Below, in pieces: positions 7,788 through 17,210 of a stretch of DNA of 64,000 nucleotides. The stretch comes from JACJXF01 sp038316435 (lineage in GTDB: Bacteria; Bacteroidota; Bacteroidia; Bacteroidales; GCA-2748055). The position numbers were made by a program, and so were the translations under genes. The number at the start of each line of letters is the position of its first letter. Positions within the stretch are counted from its first letter, which is position 1. The notes below the pieces were generated by a model. The model searched no databases. It was not told the DNA's origin and saw nothing but the letters and a program-made list of their open reading frames with translations. Where the stretch lies: positions 1 to 64,000 of the forward strand of contig JBBQAQ010000014.1 of NCBI GenBank assembly GCA_038316435.1. Reading direction: 5' to 3'.

Positions 7788-10136
7788 TTAAAAGCTAAGA
7801 CGCAATTTCATGTAAAAATTCCTTCCCTGTTCATACTTAATAATTCCTCTGTTGGTTGCCAGATGCAACATATATGCCCTGTTGGTAAAATTTTGAATTC
7901 CTCCAAAAACTTCGATGCTGATTCTGGAGATTTTAATTGGCTCTGAAAAAATACTTAAATCATAGCTGGCGTATCCCTTTGAAGTCTTTTCTCCAATCGA
8001 TATTTTATCCTGATCCGCAACAATATTTGCACTTACTTCAGTACTAAAAAGTCCGTGAAGACTATATTTTGCTGTGAACCTGCCGTTTAAGGGAGGAATT
8101 TGGGAAAGGCTTGTATTTGTATGCCTGTTCATCCCTCTGACAAATCCCCCGGAAGCCTTAAGAGTCATGCCATCAAAAACATTATATGCGGTGCTGAGAT
8201 CAAAACCATATAATAATGCCTTATCAACATTTGAATTTATAAGTGCGTTAAGAGTATCAAAATTTGCAGGATTTGACGAATAATTATAGATGAAAATTCC
8301 AGGAGATTCAACGATTAGATTACTCATGGCATTTGCGAAAATATTACCAGAAAATTGAAACCGATCCATCCAAAACCTTGTCCCTAAATCAATAAAATAA
8401 CCATCTTCAGGTTTAAGCTTTGGATCGCCTATTCTGACTGAGCTACCAAGGTCGATGTACTTAAATCTCTCTTCAATCGAAGGGGCTCTGTATGCTCTGG
8501 ACAGATTCAATGTAAGGTCTGCTTTTGAAGTCAAGTGGTAAAGTGCACCAGCATCCAAACTCCAACTAGTATTATTGATGCTGTTTTGTTCAAAAGTAAT
8601 TCTTTGTTTACCCGGGGAATCATTTCTTGTTCCATTTACAATCAGGTATAATGGATCAACTGCCTGATTATTCCGGGTATTAATAAGATCAAACCGGCCA
8701 CCGATAGTAAGGTTTAATTTGCTGTTAAACAGTTCTATCTGATCCTGAATAAAAACTCCACCACTTGTGAACCAAGCATTGGGAATTGGCACCTCTCCCC
8801 TGAGTGAATCCAAAACAGGAGTTTTTATATGTTTCTCCCTGTTGGTGGAAAGATATCGCTGCCAAATATCAATTCCGGCATTTACCGTATGTTTGTCGTT
8901 AAATGTCCAGTCAGTTTGCACCTGAAAACCATTGGTTGTATGATTTCCAGTTGGCGTCAAAGTAAGAACGGCATTAGGTTTCAGCTCAACGTCCTTAAGA
9001 ATATTCTGGTGAAAATATCTGAATTTAATTCGGTTCAATTTACCTGTTGATTTGTTAACAGAATAACTGGCTGAAAACATTTCTCTGTGAGCATCTGTAT
9101 ATTTTGCAACGGAAGCAGGTGTAAAAGCCATTCCTCCGGGAATTCCTACATCCTGTGCATTGAAGTTCTGATAGATCAGATTAATCTCATGATTCTTTTT
9201 TGGTTTTACTCCAATTTTCAATGAAACATTTTTATCAGAAAATTGAGAGTTTAACAGTTCTCCTACCGGAGTCATGGTATTTCCGGCATCTCTGTTAGTT
9301 CCTGAAATACGAGCATACCATTTTTCATCTGCGAGGTTAAGTGAAATATGCTCTGAGTGCAGATTGTTGACGCTTTGATAGGTTCCTGCTATATCACCTC
9401 CCGCGAAAAACTTATCATGATAATGCCCTTCCTTAGTAATAATATTTACTACACCTCCCAAGGCTCCCGTTCCATATAAGGACGATGCTGCACCTTTGAT
9501 AACCTCTATTCTTTCAATGTCATTTAGATCAACCATAGCTAAACCACCTGCAACATCAGTTGAAGTCTCTATGCGATTACCGTCCACCAGAGCTACAATC
9601 CTTTGCTCAGAAAGCCCTCTGATATTTACGCTCGTAGCCCAGGTTCCATCTTTTGCCATATTCACACCTGCCGCATCCTGAAAGAGATTTGCAAGAGTAA
9701 TGGCAGGTTGTTCATCAATATTACGATTATTCAATACAGCTAACGGAAGAGAAACATCTCGTAGCATTTTATCATTTCGGGTTGAAGTGACAACAACTTC
9801 ACCAACCTCAACCGCCGCAGGTTGAAGACTAATTTCCAATTCCAAAATACTTTTGTTACCCTCTTCTATCTCGTAATGAAAAAAGTGGTATCCCAAATAA
9901 GAAACTTCCATGAGTAGTTTGTCTGAGGGTAGCTTGTCAATTACGAAATGCCCGTCATGATTAGAAATCCCTTTATAAATAATAATATTATTCGGCTGGG
10001 TATAAAGTGTAATATGAGCGCCAGATAGTGATGATTTGGATATTGAATCAGCAACCCTTCCACTAATTGATCTGCTTTGCGCTCCGGCTAAAAAAGTTGG
10101 AAGGAGCAAACTAAAAATAATAAGGTTTATTTTCAT
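7788..10136 (-). CDS. TonB-dependent outer-membrane receptor with CarboxypepD_reg domain
   Basis: Outer-membrane active transporter driven by TonB. The 782 residues show a signal peptide (MKINLIIFSLLLPTFLAGAQ), an N-terminal carboxypeptidase-regulatory-like fold (ISGRVADSISKSSLSGAHI near 25-45) usual in Bacteroidota, a plug domain from about 115 to 230 with VVTSTRNDKMLRDVS, NIRGLSEQRIVALVDGNRIE and ASSLYGTGALGGVVNIITK, and a 22-strand-type barrel ending in MKLRLSF. It resembles cobalamin/haem/siderophore receptors more than SusC, and no SusD follows. The gene starts two bases after the stop of a TM1266-like hydrogenase-system regulator, so the two are surely co-transcribed; the substrate may serve hydrogenase metal or cofactor supply (inference). 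Confidence 0.85.
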   Translation of the reverse strand: MKINLIIFSLLLPTFLAGAQSRSISGRVADSISKSSLSGAHITLYTQPNNIIIYKGISNHDGHFVIDKLPSDKLLMEVSYLGYHFFHYEIEEGNKSILELEISLQPAAVEVGEVVVTSTRNDKMLRDVSLPLAVLNNRNIDEQPAITLANLFQDAAGVNMAKDGTWATSVNIRGLSEQRIVALVDGNRIETSTDVAGGLAMVDLNDIERIEVIKGAASSLYGTGALGGVVNIITKEGHYHDKFFAGGDIAGTYQSVNNLHSEHISLNLADEKWYARISGTNRDAGNTMTPVGELLNSQFSDKNVSLKIGVKPKKNHEINLIYQNFNAQDVGIPGGMAFTPASVAKYTDAHREMFSASYSVNKSTGKLNRIKFRYFHQNILKDVELKPNAVLTLTPTGNHTTNGFQVQTDWTFNDKHTVNAGIDIWQRYLSTNREKHIKTPVLDSLRGEVPIPNAWFTSGGVFIQDQIELFNSKLNLTIGGRFDLINTRNNQAVDPLYLIVNGTRNDSPGKQRITFEQNSINNTSWSLDAGALYHLTSKADLTLNLSRAYRAPSIEERFKYIDLGSSVRIGDPKLKPEDGYFIDLGTRFWMDRFQFSGNIFANAMSNLIVESPGIFIYNYSSNPANFDTLNALINSNVDKALLYGFDLSTAYNVFDGMTLKASGGFVRGMNRHTNTSLSQIPPLNGRFTAKYSLHGLFSTEVSANIVADQDKISIGEKTSKGYASYDLSIFSEPIKISRISIEVFGGIQNFTNRAYMLHLATNRGIIKYEQGRNFYMKLRLSF

Positions 10137-10137
10137 T

Positions 10138-10392
10138 TTATTGTTCTTTTTGAGGGATTAACAGAGATTTCACACGAATACTCTTTAACCTTCCTATTTG
10201 GCCGGTTAGAGACCCAATCTCGTCTGTGCTTCCTTCAAGAACCAGGGATATAAGATTAATTTTTCGCTCGCGCAGAGGAATTCCCTGTCGACTGATAATT
10301 ATTTGCGAATGGCGGGTAAGAATTTCGTTCAGAAGTGAAACCTCTGAATTTTCCTCAACGAGGATTAAAGCGCTGCCTATTCTCTTTTCCAT
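10138..10392 (-). CDS. TM1266-like iron-only hydrogenase system regulator (ACT-like fold)
   Basis: An 84-residue protein that starts MEKRIGSALILVE and contains SRQGIPLRERKINLISLVL and STDEIGSLTGQIGRL. This is the pattern of the small TM1266 family, an ACT-like ligand-binding fold. In Thermotoga and clostridia these genes lie beside hydrogenase maturase genes, and the family is named a putative hydrogenase-system regulator; the molecular role is not known. Here it heads a two-gene operon with a TonB receptor. A Rex-like palindrome lies 74 bases upstream of its start. No DNA-binding domain is visible. Length is complete for the family. Confidence 0.8.
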   Translation of the reverse strand: MEKRIGSALILVEENSEVSLLNEILTRHSQIIISRQGIPLRERKINLISLVLEGSTDEIGSLTGQIGRLKSIRVKSLLIPQKEQ

Positions 10393-10465
10393 GGGATTTT
10401 CTTTTGGATCAGACTAATTAGTAAAATGATCCTTGAAGAGATGAAATGACCTCTTCTCAGATTTT

Positions 10466-10483
10466 GTGTTATTCGAATAACAA
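10466..10483. promoter_or_regulatory. Rex-like palindromic operator before TM1266-TonB operon
   Basis: GTGTTATTCGAATAACAA matches TTGTTAT-N4-ATAACAA at 13 of the 14 defined positions (first base differs). The inner 16 bases form a perfect palindrome. The intergenic sequence 10393-10593 also holds two short hairpins (GAAGAG/CTCTTC and GGATCA/TGATCC) between this site and the start codon. Assignment to Rex is inferred from motif shape and from the rex gene in the same window; a CRP/FNR-type regulator is the alternative. Confidence 0.6.
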
Positions 10484-10593
10484 AAGTAATTATTTTTTTT
10501 AATCTACATCTAAATAATAAAAATATCCCATGAATGAAACTAATTCTGACACGGGATATCGCATTCTAAAGGGCTATTCAGCCATAAATAAAT

Positions 10594-10707
10594 TTACAAT
10601 TTCATTATTCTCTGAACCGTTTTACTTCCATCTGCGAACTTTGCCGAAACAACATAGACGCCATTTGGAAGATATTTAACATTTATAAAAGTTTTTATAG
10701 CTGCTTC
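10594..10707 (-). pseudogene. Remnant of a T9SS type A sorting domain
   Basis: The minus strand encodes 37 residues without a start codon: FINVKYLPNGVYVVSAKF then ADGSKTVQRIMKL and a stop. The pattern LPNGVYVV...KFADG...QRIMK is that of the C-terminal sorting signal of cargo of the type IX (Por) secretion system. An in-frame TGA directly precedes the fragment (708-710). It is the surviving 3' tail of a lost secreted protein, lying between the helicase gene and the TM1266 gene. Confidence 0.65.
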
Positions 10708-10729
10708 TCAGGTTTTTTTATGATCCTGA

Positions 10730-12085
10730 CTATTTTTTCTTATTTCTCCTGTTAAAATTTTTATCACCCTTGGTTAGTGGCTTTTTATATTTCTTAGCCA
10801 ATTCCCGCCTGTAAGATCCTCCCTGTGGGGTTTTCTTATTCTTTGCCTTCTTTTCATGAAAACCCGGGCCTTTCACATCTTTATCCTTGCTGATTCTTAG
10901 GTTCTTGGCTCCACTTATTCCCGGCTTTTCTTCGCTTGTAAGCTCACTCGATTTTTCAACTTCATTTGGAAAATCGATCTGTGGAATTTTATATGACATG
11001 AGAGTTTCTATGTCCTCTTTAGCGGGTTCTTCTTTTTTAGTGTAAAACAGAATCGACTTTCCAGGTTGTTCAGCTCTTCCTGTGCGACCAATTCGATGAA
11101 TATAATTTTCAGGGAAATCGGGAGTATCGAAATTGATAACATGTGAAACCTTATCAAGGTCAAGTCCACGGGCCATTACATCAGTGGTAATTAATGTCCT
11201 GTTCTTTCCTGCATCAAACTTCTCAATAGCTCTGAATCTGTAATTTTGAGTTTTATTCGAATGGATTATTCCCATTTCCATTCCATATCGCTCCTCAAGT
11301 TCTTTAAATACTTTATCAGCATTTTTTTTACCGGATACAAACACTAGAACTTTGGTAAATTCACTTCTATTCTTCAGCAAATAAGCTAAGAGATTAACTT
11401 TGGTGTAAAAGTTTTGGACTTCATAACATTGTTGAGAAATGTTTTCGAGTCGCGCTCCACTAAGGGCAATTGAGACTTTTGCAGGGCTCACAAAGAATTC
11501 TTCAATTAACTCGGCAATTTCGGTTGTCATGGTTGCCGAGAACATTATATTCTGCCGGCGTTTTGGAAGGAGTTCCAAAATATTGATAATCTGATATCTG
11601 AAACCAAGGTCGAGCAAAACATCAACTTCATCAATAACTAGCTTGTTCGCTCCTTTAAGCTGGAGCACTCCCGTTAATGCCAGATCATAGAGTCGCCCCG
11701 GCGTACCAACCAGAATATCGGTTCCAAGGGCAATTTTCTGCTTCTGAGTGTTAATGTTTACTCCCCCATAAACCCCTAATACACGAATTTTTAGGTGTTT
11801 GGCAAAGGGTTCAGTCATTTCAACTACTTGCTGAACAAGCTCTCTGGTAGGTACAAGAATAACAATTCTAGGATTTAACTGATCTGAGAATTTAAGATCC
11901 TGCAAAAGAGGAAGAATATATGCGAGAGTTTTACCAGTACCTGTTTGTGCAATGCCTACCACATCTCGCCCTGACAAAATAAGAGAAAATGAATCAGATT
12001 GAATGGGTGTCGGACTTTCAAAACCTAATTCAGCAAGCGCTGTTTTCAGGTGTTTTGACAGTTTAAAATTTTCGAATGAATTCAT
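10730..12085 (-). CDS. DEAD-box ATP-dependent RNA helicase
   Basis: Unwinds RNA duplexes, probably in ribosome assembly, RNA decay or cold adaptation. The 451 residues carry the Q motif region (SPTPIQSDSF, about residue 25), motif I AQTGTGKT, Ia PTRELVQQ, Ib TPGRL, motif II as DEVD instead of DEAD, motif III SAT, and motif VI HRIGRTGRAEQPG. The last 70 residues are a lysine/arginine-rich tail ending NRRNKKK, typical of RhlE-type Bacteroidota helicases that bind rRNA. The DEVD variant keeps both acidic residues. The gene is monocistronic, convergent with a pseudogene tail and divergent from ppc. Confidence 0.9.
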   Translation of the reverse strand: MNSFENFKLSKHLKTALAELGFESPTPIQSDSFSLILSGRDVVGIAQTGTGKTLAYILPLLQDLKFSDQLNPRIVILVPTRELVQQVVEMTEPFAKHLKIRVLGVYGGVNINTQKQKIALGTDILVGTPGRLYDLALTGVLQLKGANKLVIDEVDVLLDLGFRYQIINILELLPKRRQNIMFSATMTTEIAELIEEFFVSPAKVSIALSGARLENISQQCYEVQNFYTKVNLLAYLLKNRSEFTKVLVFVSGKKNADKVFKELEERYGMEMGIIHSNKTQNYRFRAIEKFDAGKNRTLITTDVMARGLDLDKVSHVINFDTPDFPENYIHRIGRTGRAEQPGKSILFYTKKEEPAKEDIETLMSYKIPQIDFPNEVEKSSELTSEEKPGISGAKNLRISKDKDVKGPGFHEKKAKNKKTPQGGSYRRELAKKYKKPLTKGDKNFNRRNKKK

Positions 12086-12238
12086 TATTAAAGACTTCTT
12101 GTGTAAATGGGATTTTAGAATGATATGGATTCTATCTGTGGAAATAGTTTTGCAAATTTACAAAGCTTTGCCGAACATTCAAGGTGCTAAGGGAAATTAA
12201 CTCGCAGGGAGGTAATAGTTTTAATTTCCGAAATATCT

Positions 12239-12258
12239 GTCAGGGTTTAAACCCTGAC
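12239..12258. repeat. REP-like palindrome, copy 1
   Basis: GTCAGGGTTTAAACCCTGAC is a perfect 20-base palindrome in the 542-bp gap between the helicase and ppc genes. A related palindrome lies 96 bases further on. Apart from these two repeats the gap is AT-rich and shows no gene. Confidence 0.55.
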
Positions 12259-12354
12259 GAAATCGAGTTGTTAATTACATTTAATAATTTGATGGAGTTA
12301 AAATCTCAGCCATTTTTCGATCTTATTTGCAGCCTTTTCAAAAAAAATCTCGCC

Positions 12355-12368
12355 GGGGTTTAAACCCC
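12355..12368. repeat. REP-like palindrome, copy 2
   Basis: GGGGTTTAAACCCC, with imperfect CC/GG extension on both sides, shares the GGGTTTAAACCC core with the palindrome at 12239. These short core-sharing palindromes are likely interspersed intergenic repeats. Confidence 0.5.
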
Positions 12369-12627
12369 ACCAGGAATTGAAAACTACATTCCATTTATTA
12401 ATGTGTCCTAAATTGAAAAATCAGCCTTTTAATAAATATATTTTCATTTTAAATGCTGAAATCCAACTCTCCTTTTTCGTTTTCTCTATTCAAATCAGCA
12501 ATTTTAGCACTTAGTTTTACCAACTAATATCGACACTACATAATCATATCCCTTTTTAAACAAAATGAATAAAAATTCTCAACTTTTTTCTCGTTAATTT
12601 GTTATCTATTAAACTCTGTCCCTCATT

Positions 12628-15384
12628 ATGAATACCTTTCCTGAAGTAAAATCCAAATTAGGTAAGCCTTACTTCGATCTCGAATTTTTACTCAATTGTT
12701 TATCCGAAGTATTAAAAGAAAATAACGAGGAGGTTCTTGTTCCTTACATACCATGGATTAATGACAGTATAGAATTCAGTGAGTCTGTTTCAATTAAAAA
12801 AATCCTTCATCTTCAGGCACTCTCTTTTCAGTTACTTAATCTGGTTGAAGTAAATGGTGCAGTTCAAAATCGCCGTAAATTGGAGGATTCGGAAGGATTG
12901 CAAAGTATCAACGGCTTATGGGCAAATAATCTGGAATTATTAAAAAATCAGGGTATTAGTGAAGCTGAGATTTTAAAAATCCTTCCGGAAATTCAAATTG
13001 AGCCTGTTCTTACCGCCCATCCTACAGAAGCAAAACGCCCAGTAGTTCTGGGTCAATACCGCACTTTATATCTTCTAGTGGTAAAAAGGGAAAATACAAT
13101 GTATACCCGTCGCGAGCAGGAAGATATTCGACGTCAGATTAAACTTTCTTTACACCGTTTGTGGCTGATCGATGACATTTTCCTAGAGAAACCTGATGTG
13201 AAATCTGAGTTGGAAAGTGTAATTCATTATCTGGTTAATGTGTTTCCACTTGTTTTACCTGAGCTAGACAAAAAACTTGTGCAGGCATGGGAAGATGCAG
13301 GTTTTAATACCGAAAACCTCAATAATGCCGGCAGTTTTCCAAGAATTAATTTCGGCGACTGGGTAGGTGGAGACCGCGACGGACACCCACTTGTTTCTGC
13401 AGAAATAACAGCTTATACCTTGCGACAGTTCCGACTTAATGCGCTTGCAATTATTAAAAATAATTTGTCTGAACTATCCGAAAAACTTAGCTTCTATACT
13501 GATTCCGGATCGGTGCCAATAATCCTTCAAAACCGGATTAATGCCATTATTTTTGAACTTGGAGATTGCTCCAATCCAATTATTAAAAGGTACCATAATG
13601 AGAATTTCAGACAGTTTGTTCAGCTGATGATTGCTAAACTACCATTTGAATCAACCGCCGAACATGAAATTGCTCTAAAAGGAAAAACCGGTAACTACGT
13701 TCATTCCCAGAGCCTTATAGACGATTTGAATATTTTAATTGTTGGTCTTGTTCAGTTCGGAGCTTCCAAAATCGCATGGGAAGATGTAAGAAACACTGTA
13801 AGAATGGTTCAGACATTTGGCTTCCACCTTGCAAGGCTCGATATTCGCCAAAACTCTGGCTTTCATGAAAAGGCACTGTCGCAACTTATTAAACTGGCAG
13901 GTTTGAAAATGAATGAGTACCTAAACATGACAGAGGTAGACCGACTTGAATTTATTAACTCCGAACTGCTTATAAATAGACCATTTAACCGGGATATGCG
14001 TTTGCTTAATGAAGAAGCAAAAGCGGTAATTGACTCCTATCGAGTAATTGAGGATCACATCAGTAATTATTCACCATTTGGAATTGGATCCTTAATTGTA
14101 AGTATGACTCGCTCTACCTCCGATCTTTTAATGGTGTATCTTTTGCTTCGCGAGGCCGGACTTTCAGAAATAATCAATGGCAGTCTTGTAGGGAAACTCC
14201 ATGTTGTGCCACTTTTCGAAACTATTGACGATCTGGAAAATAGCGCAACTATCCTTGACAACTACCTTTCAAATCCTGTAGTTAAAAATTCCCTTGATTA
14301 CCAGAAAACTATTTATAATTCCAAAACCTGCATTCAGGAAGTAATGATAGGCTACAGCGACAGCAATAAAGATGGTGGTATTATTGCCAGCGCATGGAAT
14401 TTGTACAAAGCTCAAAAAAGAATTCTCGAAATTGGTGAAAAACATCATGTGAAAATTCGCTTTTTTCATGGGAAAGGAGGTACGATAAGCCGTGGAGCAG
14501 GACCAACTCACTGGTTCCTAAAGAGTTTACCTGAAGGTTCTTTAAATGGGGATGTGAAACTTACCGAACAAGGTGAAACTATCGAAAGAAAATACGCGCA
14601 TAAAACTAATGCCGCCTATAATCTTGAACTTCTTATTGCAGGAGTTACTTCACTTACCCTTCTTCAAAAAAGAAACGGAAAAAACAATGAAGAAATTAGT
14701 GATATCTTCAATATCATGTCAACTGAAAGTCTTAAACATTATAAAAACCTGATTCATGATCCTGGTTTTATAAGTTTTCTTGGGCAGGCTACTCCTATCG
14801 ATGCAATAGAATCAAGCCGGATAGGAAGTCGACCTTCAAGGAGAACCGGGAAAAAAAGCCTATCAGACCTCAGAGCAATTCCGTGGGTTTTTAGCTGGAG
14901 TCAGAGTCGTTTTAACCTTACTAGTTGGTATGGAGTTGGATCAACACTTCAGTTCCTGCAAACTCACAATCCGGATAAGTTTATACGCCTTCAGGAACTA
15001 CTTCACACCGATCCATTTGTCAGATATGTGCTTACCAATATTGATACAAGCCTTGCTGCTACTGATGAAAATATTATAAACCTATATTCGGGCCTTGTTG
15101 ATGATCAGCAAATAAAAAATAACATCCTGAGTATGATTCTTAGCGAATTAAAACTTACCCGGCTAATGATGTCAAAACTTATTCTCAGGCCATTGCTTGA
15201 AAGACGAAGCAATCATTACTATTCCACCATGATGCGTGCTGATGCACTTCAGAATTTACATCTTAATCAGATTAAGTTGTTAAAAGAATGGAGAAAAAAT
15301 GAGTCAACCGAAAACCCTGAAAATCTTATAAATCTTTTGAAAAGTATTAATGCAATTGCTAATGCTATGGGGAATACGGGTTAG
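12628..15384 (+). CDS. ppc: Phosphoenolpyruvate carboxylase
   Basis: Carboxylates PEP with bicarbonate to oxaloacetate, feeding the reductive branch to succinate/propionate and amino-acid synthesis. The 918 residues are full length. Catalytic landmarks are present: VLTAHPTEAKRP with His131, GDWVGGDRDGHP near 250, YSDSNKDGG and FHGKGGTISRGAGPT (Arg/His/Lys of the active site) near 575-635, FSWSQSRFNLTSWYG, and the conserved C-terminal tail ending NTG. The gene is alone on its strand. The 12259-12627 leader shows no recognised regulator site apart from the REP palindromes. Confidence 0.95.
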   Translation: MNTFPEVKSKLGKPYFDLEFLLNCLSEVLKENNEEVLVPYIPWINDSIEFSESVSIKKILHLQALSFQLLNLVEVNGAVQNRRKLEDSEGLQSINGLWANNLELLKNQGISEAEILKILPEIQIEPVLTAHPTEAKRPVVLGQYRTLYLLVVKRENTMYTRREQEDIRRQIKLSLHRLWLIDDIFLEKPDVKSELESVIHYLVNVFPLVLPELDKKLVQAWEDAGFNTENLNNAGSFPRINFGDWVGGDRDGHPLVSAEITAYTLRQFRLNALAIIKNNLSELSEKLSFYTDSGSVPIILQNRINAIIFELGDCSNPIIKRYHNENFRQFVQLMIAKLPFESTAEHEIALKGKTGNYVHSQSLIDDLNILIVGLVQFGASKIAWEDVRNTVRMVQTFGFHLARLDIRQNSGFHEKALSQLIKLAGLKMNEYLNMTEVDRLEFINSELLINRPFNRDMRLLNEEAKAVIDSYRVIEDHISNYSPFGIGSLIVSMTRSTSDLLMVYLLLREAGLSEIINGSLVGKLHVVPLFETIDDLENSATILDNYLSNPVVKNSLDYQKTIYNSKTCIQEVMIGYSDSNKDGGIIASAWNLYKAQKRILEIGEKHHVKIRFFHGKGGTISRGAGPTHWFLKSLPEGSLNGDVKLTEQGETIERKYAHKTNAAYNLELLIAGVTSLTLLQKRNGKNNEEISDIFNIMSTESLKHYKNLIHDPGFISFLGQATPIDAIESSRIGSRPSRRTGKKSLSDLRAIPWVFSWSQSRFNLTSWYGVGSTLQFLQTHNPDKFIRLQELLHTDPFVRYVLTNIDTSLAATDENIINLYSGLVDDQQIKNNILSMILSELKLTRLMMSKLILRPLLERRSNHYYSTMMRADALQNLHLNQIKLLKEWRKNESTENPENLINLLKSINAIANAMGNTG

Positions 15385-15517
15385 ACTTATCCGAATTTAT
15401 TGCATCAAATTTTAATTCTTTGATAATAACAGTAAAAGGCAATTGCAATATTGAGCATAATGTTTTAATCTGTAAATAATTGTATTTTCGCACTTTCAAC
15501 TACGATCCGGAACCCAA

Positions 15518-16492
15518 ATGAAATCGCCTTTCCTAATTATTCTGTTTTTTATTCTGGCCGCCGCTTGCTCATCCCCTGAAAAAGAAAAATCTGTTGCGCT
15601 AACAGCTACTTTAAAAGGACCCTCGGCAATGGCTATGATCCAGATGATTGAGAACAAACCGGCATTGGGAGCTGATTTTAAAACGACTTTCGAAATTAAA
15701 AATGAACCCAATCAGGTAAAAACAATGATAATGCAGGGAACACCTGATTTTGCAGTTGTTCCAACTACAATGGCTGCCTTGCTGTATAACAAGGGACAGG
15801 AATATATTCTTGTTGCAATACCTGTATGGGGTACACTCTATCTGTTTGGCAGCGACTCAACGATTCACTCATGGGATGATCTGAAAGGCAAAAGAGTATC
15901 GCTAATGGCCAAAGGAAACACCCCAGATGTTCTGTTCCGCTTTCTCGCCAAAGCAAATGGGATAGACCCAGAAAAAGATATTTTGCTTGACTATTCTTTT
16001 CCCGGACATATTGAACTTGCAAATGCTATTGCTTCTGAAATTTCGCCGCTGGGTGTCATTTCCGAACCTATGGTAAGTTTAGTGCAGCAGAAAAATCATC
16101 ACATCCATGCTTTGCTCGACCTCAATATTGAATGGGAAAAGCAGTTTGGTGATTCTATTCCATTCGCACAAACTGCTCTGCTTGTAAAAAAGAAATTTTT
16201 AAAATTACATCCTGATCTTGTAGAACTGTACCTTTCAAAGCTGCAAGAGTCAGTAAACTGGGTGAATACCTACCCTGATTCAGCTGCCGGCTTGATAAAA
16301 AAATATGATATTCTTCCTGATTCCTCACTAGCAATGATTTCTATTCCACGCTGCAATATTAAGTTTGCATTTGCCTATGAGGAAAAAGAAGGAATACAGG
16401 AATATTTAAAAGTCTTTTATAACTTTAATCCCCTAATAATTGGTGAGAAATTGCCCGATGAAGAATTTTATTACAAAAAACCGGCTCATTAG
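15518..16492 (+). CDS. ABC transporter substrate-binding lipoprotein (NitT/TauT/SsuA-like)
   Basis: Periplasm-facing lipoprotein that hands a small solute to the adjacent permease. The 324 residues start with a lipoprotein signal (FFILAAAC, lipobox cysteine at about residue 17), followed by a type II periplasmic-binding fold: TATLKGPSAMAMIQMIE, a two-lobe core with DFAVVPTTMAAL, and SWDDLKGKRVSLMAKG. That last pattern is typical of the NMT1/SsuA families that bind sulfonates, nitrate, thiamine precursors or similar small anions. The substrate cannot be named. It is the first gene of a three-gene operon (binding protein, permease, ATPase) and overlaps the permease start by some 35 bases. Confidence 0.8.
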   Translation: MKSPFLIILFFILAAACSSPEKEKSVALTATLKGPSAMAMIQMIENKPALGADFKTTFEIKNEPNQVKTMIMQGTPDFAVVPTTMAALLYNKGQEYILVAIPVWGTLYLFGSDSTIHSWDDLKGKRVSLMAKGNTPDVLFRFLAKANGIDPEKDILLDYSFPGHIELANAIASEISPLGVISEPMVSLVQQKNHHIHALLDLNIEWEKQFGDSIPFAQTALLVKKKFLKLHPDLVELYLSKLQESVNWVNTYPDSAAGLIKKYDILPDSSLAMISIPRCNIKFAFAYEEKEGIQEYLKVFYNFNPLIIGEKLPDEEFYYKKPAH

Positions 16493-17210
16493 TTTTCTGG
16501 CAATACTATTTCTGTTTATCATCTGGAAACTGGTCAGCCTTTATGCCGGATCAGAACAGCTCATCCCCTCCCCCGAAAAAACAATTCTTGCAGTATTTGA
16601 TGTTGTTTCAAGAGAGAATTTCTGGCCCGCGCTTATTACAACAATTGGAAGGGGATTAATTGGTTTCAGTATTTCACTTGTTCTGGCTATTCTAATTGGT
16701 ATTCCTGCTGGCATTTACACCACAATCCGCCTGTTGATTAACCCTGTTCTTATAACATTTCGCTCAACTCCGATAATCTCGCTAATATTACTTGCAATTA
16801 TCCTTTTAGGAAATGAGATGGTACCAGTTTTTATCGCTATCCTGACTATGTTTCCAATAATGTGCACTAACATTATCGATGGAATTCGTAAGGTTGACCC
16901 CGATCTGATCGAAATGGGAACTACTTTCCAGATTAGTAAAGAACGTATTATTCGCGAAATCTATCTTCCTTCCATTTCTCCCTTTCTTACAAGCGGAATA
17001 TCTAATGCCCTTGGTTTTGGATGGAGAGCTATAATTATTGGTGAAGTAATTGCGCAACCTGAATTTGGAGTTGGTACACAAATGCAAAATGCTCAAATAT
17101 TCCTGCAGGTCAGTGAACTTATTGCCTGGACATTAATTGCCATATTGGTAAGTTCAGTTTTTGAAGCACTGGTCAGACTTGTGGAAAAAAAGCTCGTCAG
17201 ATGGAAATGA
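16458..17210 (+). CDS. ABC transporter permease (SsuC/TauC-like)
   Basis: Membrane component of the same importer. About 250 residues with five or six hydrophobic helices (LISFLAILFLFIIW first). The EAA-type cytoplasmic loop EMGTTFQISKERIIREIYLPSISPF near residues 150-175 contacts the ATPase. I chose the ATG at 16458 (MKNFITKNRL); an in-frame TTG 18 bases upstream is less likely. The stop overlaps the ATPase start by 10 bases, so translation is coupled. The family handles sulfonates, nitrate/cyanate or pyrimidine precursors, and the sequence does not decide between these. Confidence 0.82.
   Translation: MKNFITKNRLISFLAILFLFIIWKLVSLYAGSEQLIPSPEKTILAVFDVVSRENFWPALITTIGRGLIGFSISLVLAILIGIPAGIYTTIRLLINPVLITFRSTPIISLILLAIILLGNEMVPVFIAILTMFPIMCTNIIDGIRKVDPDLIEMGTTFQISKERIIREIYLPSISPFLTSGISNALGFGWRAIIIGEVIAQPEFGVGTQMQNAQIFLQVSELIAWTLIAILVSSVFEALVRLVEKKLVRWK

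Noticed and set aside
7552..7791. 79-codon plus-strand frame between metY and the TonB receptor
   Set aside because: It runs through six consecutive palindromes, has no domain-like composition and no homology that I recognise; treated as repeats.
10730..12085. DEVD in place of DEAD as a sign of a dead helicase
   Set aside because: Both acidic residues needed for metal and water activation are kept and all other motifs are normal.
12596..12613. Possible Rex-like site before ppc (TTGTTATCTATTAAAC)
   Set aside because: Only the left half-site matches; the right half has lost the CAA end, so it is within chance for AT-rich DNA.
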